A stretch of 64,000 nucleotides of DNA from Neoceratodus forsteri (lineage: Eukaryota > Chordata > Ceratodontiformes > Ceratodontidae). Below, one piece after another: positions 57,041 through 64,000 of this stretch. Under the pieces are notes generated by a model that was given only the letters and a program-made list of their open reading frames with translations, ran no database searches and had not been told where the DNA came from. Within the stretch, counting starts at the first letter, position 1. Every line of letters begins with the position of its first letter. The stretch spans positions 485,101,501 through 485,165,500 of the forward strand of contig CM057459.1 of assembly GCA_016271365.2 (NCBI GenBank), written 5' to 3'. A program made the position numbers and the translations under genes.

Positions 57041-58135
57041 GTACATGAGTAAAAAGATGATGACATGGGGAGAGATTATAAGGTTAAAAAGGGAACTGGG
57101 GGACTGTGCAGAGGGGGACCAGGAAAAGGCAGAAATCCTAAACAAATACTTTTGTTCAGTGTTCACAGAGGAAAGAGAAGGATGGGGCCACAGAGGGAAG
57201 GATGTGTACACTAGCCCTTTTTCCAAGGAGGGAGTCCTGAAGGGACTCTCTGATCTGAAAGTGGACAAAGCAATAGGACCATAGGGTATGCATCCAAGAG
57301 TATTGAAGGACCTCAGAGAGGTGCTGGCTGCACCTCTGGCAGCCTTATTTAACAGCTCACTGGAAACAGGAGTGGCTCCAAAAGACTGGAGAAGGGCTGA
57401 TGTAGTCTCACTTCACAAAAGTGGTAGCAGGAAGGAAGCTGGCAATTACAGGCCCGTCAGTCTGAATGTCAATGGTGGGAAAGGAATTGGAATCACTGCT
57501 GAAGGATAAGATAGTGGAATATCTTGAATCCAGTGGGTTACAAGACATGAGACAGCATGTATTCATGGGGGGAAGGTCATGCCAAACAAATCTGATAGAT
57601 TTCTTTGGGTGACCAAGGAATTAGACAAGGGTGGAGCAGAAGACATGGTCTGCCTAGATTTCAGTAAGGTTTTTGACACTGTTCCTCATAGGAGACTTGT
57701 AAACAAGCTGGGTAGCTTAGGAGTGGCTACAATAGTGGTAAACTGGGCAAGAAATTGGTTAGGGGAGAGTCATCAGAGGGTGGTTGTAAAGGGAGTTCAC
57801 TCAAAGCAGGTAAGGGTGACCAGTGCAGTGCCTCAGGGATCAATGCTGGGACCAGTCCTCTTTAATATTTTTTTAGGTGACATTGCTGAGGAGATGGAGG
57901 TGAAAGTCTGCCTCTTTGCAGATGACACAAAAATCTGCAATAGGGTATAAACTCCAGAGGGTTGCAAGAGATGAGCAGAGACCTAAGAAAACTCAAGGAG
58001 TGGTCAAGGGTATGACAGCTGGGTTTCAATGCAAGAAAGTACAAAATAATACACCTGGGACACAGAAATCCAGGGCAGAGTACAAAATGGGTGGAGTGTT
58101 ATTGATGATGACCAAGCAGGACAGAGACTTGGGGT
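57040..58135 (+). pseudogene. CR1-7 reverse transcriptase, broken
   Basis: 57018-57284 has EILNKYFCSVFTEE and LKVDKAIGP. 57288-57509 has MHPRVLKDLREVL and ADVVSLHKSGS, and 57579-57950 a 123-residue frame. That frame has motif A CLDFSKVFDTVPHRR (Asp present), motif B region VPQGSMLGPVLFNIFLGDIA, and motif C FADDTKI at about 57915-57935 (Asp-Asp present). The finger motif GPDG is lost to a stop at about 57283. 57916-58137 continues the thumb in another frame. Confidence 0.87.
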
Positions 58136-58317
58136 AATCAAATCTGATGAAATAAAAGGTGGCCAGGCAGTGTGACAAGGCAGTTGGGAGGGCCAGTTGG
58201 GTGCTGGGGTGCATAGGGAGGAGTATGACTGGCAGAAAAGAGGGAGATTGTGTTGCCCCTGTATAGATCACTGGTAAGACCCCACCTAGAATACTGTGTC
58301 CAGTTCTAGAGACCATA

Positions 58318-58651
58318 GGCCCAATATTCAAAGGTTGATGCAGAGCTTGCTCAACCCCTGTGTCAAACCCTGCTGGTGCACCACACACATTGCCGCACCG
58401 TGTGCCCGATTCAGAGGTTGCATGCATTTGTGGTACTTTACCCTCTTTAGAGTGGCTTGCACCAAATATTTTGCAAAAACCCCATAAAAAGGTCTGTGAA
58501 GTTAGACCAGCAAAAGCTGGTCTAACTCACGTCATGTAATGCACTGGATCAAGTATCCTGATTTCCAGCCAGGGACTACTGCAAGCCCTATGTAACGTGT
58601 GTTCAGTGTACCCATGGCTTGAGGCAGTCCAACTCATTTGAGAATCGGGCC
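58318..58651. mobile_element. MITE-like element with 15-bp terminal inverted repeats
   Basis: A 334-bp segment inserted between CR1 'ctagagaccata' and 'cacatctccagaagg', which adjoin in other CR1 copies. Its ends are GGCCCAATATTCAAA and, reverse-complemented from the right, GGCCCGATTCTCAAA (12 of 15 identical). It contains an internal perfect palindrome 'gttagaccagc ... gctggtctaac' (58501-58526). No transposase. The TSD is short and ambiguous, so the superfamily is not assigned. Confidence 0.65.
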
Positions 58652-59269
58652 TCACATCTCCAGAAGGACACAGAAAGAATGAAGGCAGTCCAGAGGAGGA
58701 CAAATAGAATGGTGCTGGGTCTGCATCGAAAGCCCTGTGTGGAGAGACTAAAGTAACTTAGTAAGTACACCCTGAAACAATGGAGGGGGATATTATAGAG
58801 ACCTTTAAATACCACAGGTATAATAAGGTACAAGAAGAAAATATTTTTCAGAAAACAAGGCACTCAACAGCAAACGGACATACTGTGAAGCTGGTGGGGG
58901 GTAGATTCAGGAGAGATGTGAGTAAGTATTTCTTCACAGAAAGAGTAGGGGATTCCTGGAGCAGCCTTCAAGCAGACATGGGGTGAAAACAGTGATGGGC
59001 TTTAAGAATAGATGTGATAGGCATTAAGGAATCTTAGTAGAAAGGAAGGGAGCAAGGAGAATGAGCCAGAGATCAAGTAGGGTCTGCTGTGATACTGTAG
59101 GTAGGGCAAAATGGGCAGACTGGGTGGGCCAAGTGGTCCTTGTGTGATGACAGCTACTATATGTCTATGTTTCTGGAAGTGTTAAATTCATTTTAATTCT
59201 TTTTTTTCTTATATCAGATCAGGGATACCATTATCTAGAAACAGAGTAACTAGAGACCCTCAGTTTTAG

Positions 59270-60720
59270 TTTATTAGCCAGTATTCGGTGCCCATCATCA
59301 TTAAAAAATGACTTTTATCCCTATCCTATTAGTTTTCCAATTATTGTGATATTAAATATTGTCTTGTGGAAAGTTATCCATGTGTTTTATTTTTTAACCA
59401 CAAAACTATCAAAAAATGAGTTCCAAACCCCATCAAATTGTCTGCTATTGCCTTACAGACTGTAGTAAGTTCTTTCTAATTTTGAAATGGCTATACTAAG
59501 ATTAAGCCATTCCATGTGTGTTGCTGGAAGAGAATATTTCCATTTTTGCAATGTAAGTTTTTTTGGCCACCAGATTCCTTTTGATTCTAAGAAATTCTCT
59601 ATAGGGGATGCTGTTGACCAAGTCCCTAGAGTGCACACTCTCTGCCCTAATTAGGGTGTTACCTGCAATTTCTTTCCTTAAGGGTGAACAGATCATGATG
59701 TTGTTATTCCCACTCCCATTTGAACATTCAGATAGTCAGTTGACTCAGCATTTGCATTATACAGTATGTGTGTTTTAGATCAAATTTATTGCAACTGAGC
59801 CAAATGATGAATTCTGGAACCATGCTCTCAACCCCACCACAGACACATATGTTGTCATCAATGAATTGGTACCACTGAGTAATGTGCCTGTGGTGTTGTT
59901 ATCATTAATAAAGATCCTGTCCTGCTCCCACCTTGAGAGGAACAGGCTGGCATAAGATGGCTCTAGAGATGCACACATACAGTAGCTGTTCTTCTCAGCT
60001 GTAAACAGCATTTCTCATCAAAGGTTAAAAGGTTGTGGTTCAGGACAACGGATAAAAGTTGCAAAACTAACTCACGTGGAGCTTTTTTAAGTTCAGTGTC
60101 TGATATCAAGAATTCTTTCTTAGCTTGATGCCTTACCTGTGATTTATGCATGTATACAGGGATTGGATATCAGTTGCGGTCCAACAATAATGTGCAACCA
60201 AAGCATTCACTCAATTTTTGAAATTAAGTTTACTTTATCCCTAATAGGTAGGGCATTTTGGGACCAAAACTTTTAAAAAGCAGTCCACAAATTTGGAGGG
60301 ACCCTCACTGAGTGACCCAATACCAGATATAATGGGTAGCCTCGGAGTATTATTAACAGATTTGTGGATTTTTGGCAGGGTATAAACAGTAGGACAGATA
60401 ATGAAGTCTGCCATAAGAAATGCTGCCTCCTCCATACTGATACAATGTTTACCAAATGGCCTGATGAGTTAAATCATCTAGAATACCTTTAAATGCCTTT
60501 GATGGGTCAACAGTGAGGGTTTTGTAACACCCATTATCCCACAACTGATTCTGTATTTCTAGCAAATATTGTACCACATCCAGCACAACCACCATGCTTC
60601 CCTTATCAGCAGGCTTGAGCATAACCTGCTTTACTTTTCTCAGTTCGTTAAGTACCTTTCTTTCATCAGCTGAAATGTTCAAAAAGTGGGGCTGAGAAGG
60701 TGTGGAGACAATATTGCTGA
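59270..60720 (-). pseudogene. Penelope-like RT on minus strand (PLE-2), broken
   Basis: From high to low coordinate: 60449-60682 has MNISADERKVLNELRKVK and the PLE block MLKPADKGSMVVVLD; 60241-60435 has YTLPKIHKSVNNTPRLPII (finger motif). Motif A, ATDIQSLY, lies near 60155-60175. 59963-60151 has the linker and thumb-like region (ELVLQLLSVVLNHN), and 59775-60011 the PSYASLFL block (motif B). Motif C reads YQFIDDN at about 59850-59870, with both aspartates kept. 59453-59696 has NSIPYREFLRIKRN, the region before the GIY-YIG module. No GIY-YIG module is visible below 59450. More divergent from PLE-1 than a local duplication would be. Confidence 0.8.
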
Positions 60721-61009
60721 TGTCTTTTTTTGATGTGTTTCAAAGATTTGAACTAATGGGGTACCTATCCTCCGTAGGGCAATAGGTGCTTCTTGCCCTG
60801 AGACCAGTGCTAAACTCTCCTGAAATTTGAGACTTGTTAACTTGATCTATGGACAAAGAATTGTTAGTGAATTTATTTACAATAAAACTGTCTTCAGCTG
60901 AAAGCAAAAGATTGAGCTGATCAGTAAAGACAGATTGGGAATCTGATTAAACATTTTCTGTCTGGATTATGTGCTTTGTCATACTATCATTAGAACAATA
61001 TTAAGAGGA

Positions 61010-61960
61010 AGTCAGGGCTTGGATGGTCTCCAATTAGCTATATCTAAATTCCACCAAAACTAAATTGCCAGTGCTGGGAAATAAAGATCCGATATCGGTG
61101 ATTTGGGTTGGCCTCCGTCTACCAGCCCTGGGTGGGATATGATTTCATGCAGCAAGGGAGGTGAGCATCTTGGATATAGTTCTTGACAATCAGTTGACAA
61201 ATGATGTGTCAGGTGTCTTCTGTAGTTAGAAACTGCACTAATCATGTGACAAATATCTCCAGGCTGCACTCCTGCTTTCTGCTTATCTTGTTATCATAGT
61301 AAATACACTCATTTTCTCTTGTCTGTTGAGCATTTTAGATAGGCTTATCTGGGGGTCAACTGCTTCATCTGCAGGAGGTTCAGAATGCAGCAGACATTTG
61401 GAGATCAGAGCATCTTACTCCCTTGCTACGTGATCTAGGCTGGCTACATTTTAAATGGCACATTGATATCTACATTCTGTTACTTACTTACTTACAAAGC
61501 CTTAAATGGGCTGGACCTCCAACAGTTCAGCAAGCTCCTGGCTCAATATGTGCCTTTGAAGGATTTAGAGTCCAGATGGGAGGGACTTCTTTGGGTGCCT
61601 CTTTTGAGATTAAAGTTCACTGGAGATCAAGCTTTCATGGTGGCTGCCCCCAACCTATGGAATGCAGTCCCTGAGTGGATCTGCACTGCCGGTACTGTAA
61701 CAACTTTTACGTATTTACTAAAGAACTTCCTACTTCTCCAAGATTATGGATATGGTCGTCTGGTTCTAAATTCTGTGTTGATAACATTTTAAATATTTAA
61801 ATTGTTGTATTGTTATTAATTATGTAGATTTTGCATTTGATTGTTCTTATTATGTATGTCTACTGTGGTCTGTGATATTTGTATTGTTAAATGATGGACA
61901 AGTGCTCCAAGCTCAGGAGGTGTGCCTTGTATAAGTAAATTAACCAAACCAAACCATGAC
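61010..61960 (+). pseudogene. L2 LINE 3' part (L2-2)
   Basis: The RT thumb and C-terminal region of an L2 in several frames: NSTKTKLPVLG (61030), ILDIVLDNQLTND (61160), then LLTYKALNGLDLQQF (61463-61792), LKFTGDQAFMVAAPNLWNAVP and FTYLLKNFLL. The L2 signature is the 'A-F-x-V-A-A-P-x-L-W-N' block. The 3' end is at about 61935-61960 with a (CCAAA)n tail ('ttaaccaaaccaaacc'). Catalytic motifs lie upstream and are absent, so it is 5'-truncated. Confidence 0.82.
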
Positions 61961-61984
61961 ATTTCATTCAAATTCTAAACTTTT

Positions 61985-62660
61985 AGTAAGTTCCAATATG
62001 TTGAATGTCTTCTGTGATCATGGGTTGGTCATTTCAGATTCTTAGGGATTACTTTTGACTCCTTAGATTTTTCGCATCATAACACTGCTGTGTGTAAATT
62101 AGTCTGGCAATTGCCCAATGTGTCCTTCTACCTAGCCTGAATAATGACCTTCTACCCTTCTTTAATGCTTCAAAAAGTTGATTAAGAGGTACAGTATGTA
62201 GTCTATAATAATATCTATTGCTTTACCCTAGCACTGAATCACCTTACTCACCTTTAACACTTGTATTCAGGGCGAGGCTGCTAGCCCCTGCTGCCAAATG
62301 ATTGTTTGCCCTTAGTTGGTTTGTCAATAAACCACTAAGGACTTAAATACAGTACCTGCTTCCTTGAACAACTTCAGTACCCCTCATATAACTACCTATT
62401 CAGATCAAGAGATAAATTTTTGTTCATTGCCCGAAGTGTTCTACTAGTAAGGATTACACGCCTTCTCCTCCCCTGCACCGAAGTACTGGAACTCTTATCA
62501 TCTGAACTTTAAAAATGCCTCTACTCATCAGTTCTTTAGAGGTAAATTTACAAAACATTTGCTATCTTCAAATACTTCTGTCTGTACCTAAACATAATGG
62601 CATATCCAACTATACAGTATGTAAACACTTGCACATGTACCTCTATATGTAACTTGTATT
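61985..62660 (+). pseudogene. Diverged L2-group LINE 3' fragment
   Basis: Scattered matches in order: LGITFDSLDFSHHNTAVCKLVW (about 62040-62110), SFYLA, and a C-terminal region near 62470-62560. Heavily decayed. It is probably a separate copy from L2-2, since it lies downstream of the L2-2 tail. Confidence 0.45.
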
Positions 62661-62839
62661 TGATGCAGTTAAGTAATTGTTAAAGAAAGTGTGGCTGGAT
62701 TTACAATTAATTATAGGCAGGGGTCTCAGCAAGGGGCTTAAAAATTTAAAACTTATTTAATTTGCTGCAAAATAAAATATATGAAAATAGAGAAGAAAAA
62801 TTGCTTTGGTCTGGACAAGGACACATCAGGCCTCTGGTG

Positions 62840-64000
62840 TCCTTGTACAGTTTTCGTCTTACTGTTAAGAGATTCTCTGGGTGCTTTCAGAGGTGTGCCT
62901 TAACTCCTGTGTCTTAGATCCAGCACTCTTGAATCTGATGAAGCCTGGTTGCAAGACACCAGCTCCTGCTTTCATTGAGATAGGCAAAGCTTCTTTAAGG
63001 GAGGGCTCTTTTTGAAAGGATTTAATGAAAGCAGCAGAGTTACCCCTGCTGAAGAAGTCATTTTTAAATCATAGCAGTTGTGCAAACTATTGACCAATCT
63101 CTAAACTGCCTTTTTCAGACAAGCTTATTGAAAATGTAGTTGCGGCATATTTCCTGGAGCACCTGTATAAAAACAATTACTATAAGCCCTTCCAGTCTGG
63201 TTTCTGACCCCACTACAGCACTGAAATCACCCTGGTGTGGGTACTGAATAAGTTCCTCTAGGCAAGGGATCAGGACAGCTTCTGTGGTTCTCCTCGATTT
63301 ATTACCATTTAACAAGGTTAAAAATCAGGAACTAGTTGATCATCTGAGGAAGTGTGGTGATCTGTCAATTGGTGCTGGACTGGTTAAGCTCCTTCCTCCC
63401 GAAATGTTGACAAGTCAGTCATTTGGGGAAATGTAAATCTTCCCCAGAAATTACCAGCTGTGGCTTCTTGCAAGGCTCTATCCTGCAGCCATTGTTGTTG
63501 GTAGTTTCTCTGTTGCTGCTAGAAGCTGTGATTCAATAGTGGGGGTTGTACTTTCACTGCTATGCATGTGATAGTCAACTATGCCTTTCTTTTGATACCT
63601 AGACTGGCTGATCTGTTAGTCATGGTTGAGAGAAGATTAGCCGAGATCAGATCATGGATGACTGGTCATCAGTGGATTGATGCTTAACCAGGATAAAACT
63701 GAGTTGTTACTGGTGGAGCCAGATTACCTTGGATCTACCATTTGGGTTAGCATCAGGTGGCCCATATATGATTGTGTTCAACTTGATGTTATGAAGGTTG
63801 TGCACATCCTTGGTATAGTTCTGTATGAGCAGCTGACACTGGATTCTCAGGTGTCAATTGTCATGTGGAGTGACTTTTAGAATTTGAAAAACATAACCAG
63901 GTTGCACCCCTTCTTTGATCCTGATGACCTAACAACTCTGGTACATGCTATAGTAGCCTTGCATTTAGATTACTATAATGAGCTCTACCAGAACTTGACA
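62840..64000 (+). pseudogene. L2 LINE RT running off the window (L2-3)
   Basis: The reading order on the + strand is LPLLKKSFLN (about 63040), KLPFSDKLIENVVA (about 63105-63140), FQSGF (63194) and YSTEITLVWVLNKFL (63215). Degraded motif B is QGSILQP (about 63475). Motif C is FHCYACDSQL (about 63555), where YADD has become YACD. 63677-63880 has MLNQDKTELLLVEP and VVHILGIVLYEQLTLDSQV. The text then continues LDYYNELYQ to the window end. It is an L2 with many stops; the 3' end lies beyond 64000. Confidence 0.83.

Larger units (their letters stand above)
55490..59175 (+). mobile_element. CR1 LINE with MITE-like insertion (CR1-7)
   Basis: Plus-strand CR1: ORF1 C-terminus (about 55490-55760), endonuclease (55986-56660), a foreign or rearranged stretch at about 56680-57040 that replaces the linker, RT (57040-58135), a MITE-like element (58318-58651), then the C-terminal region and 3' UTR to the 'ctatatgtctatgtttctgg' end at about 59175. 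It is the second-longest CR1 here. Confidence 0.85.

Overview
This 64 kb window looks like intergenic vertebrate DNA made almost entirely of decayed, nested retrotransposons. I found no host protein-coding gene, rRNA gene or functional tRNA gene. The mixture is CR1, L2-group, Tx1/L1-clade and Penelope-like elements, a tRNA-headed V-SINE with its deeply conserved core, and one MIR-like SINE. It suggests a large repeat-rich genome of a non-amniote vertebrate. A lungfish-like sarcopterygian is my best guess, but an amphibian, a basal ray-finned fish or a cartilaginous fish is possible. This is inference from repeat content only.

Layout. Positions 1-9.7 kb hold the edge of a dispersed repeat (called RepA here), a 5'-truncated L2 on the minus strand, a CR1 (+) carrying a 594-bp SINE-like insertion with a perfect target-site duplication (TSD), more RepA split by a LINE 3' end, and a tandem duplication. 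Positions 9.7-14.9 kb hold a nearly complete CR1 (ORF1 esterase, endonuclease, RT) split by a 1157-bp solo LTR with a 5-bp TSD. Positions 15.3-22.2 kb hold a V-SINE split by a 5.9-kb Tx1-like LINE (minus), itself split by a CR1 3' end. An isolated L1-type ORF1 remnant lies at 24.7-25.5 kb. Positions 26.2-32.5 kb hold a second V-SINE split at the same position and in the same orientation by a second, clearly different Tx1-like LINE (5.8 kb). Positions 33-38.4 kb hold two CR1 pieces and a third V-SINE tail. Positions 39.7-44.2 kb hold a Penelope-like element with a GIY-YIG module, split by a 1.9-kb insertion that contains a near-perfect hairpin and a ~295-bp RepA tandem array. Positions 45-50 kb hold an L2-group LINE and a minus-strand CR1 split by a plus-strand CR1 with a 7-bp TSD. 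Positions 51-55 kb hold a ~40-bp minisatellite, two more copies of the SINE-like family and a MIR-like SINE. Positions 55.5-59.2 kb hold a CR1 carrying a MITE-like element. Positions 59.4-60.7 kb hold a second Penelope-like element (minus), and 61-64 kb hold L2-group LINEs, the last running off the window.

The most notable observation is the pair of Tx1-like LINEs in the same site of two V-SINE copies. Their proteins are too different for them to be a duplicated segment. Both junctions show 11-13 bp duplications of about GAGTAGGGGAA, the left half of a GGGGAATTTCCCC palindrome in the SINE core. This points to a sequence-specific LINE lineage that uses a SINE core as its landing site.

Nearly all coding regions are broken by frameshifts and stops. 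Boundaries without a visible TSD are approximate to tens of bases.
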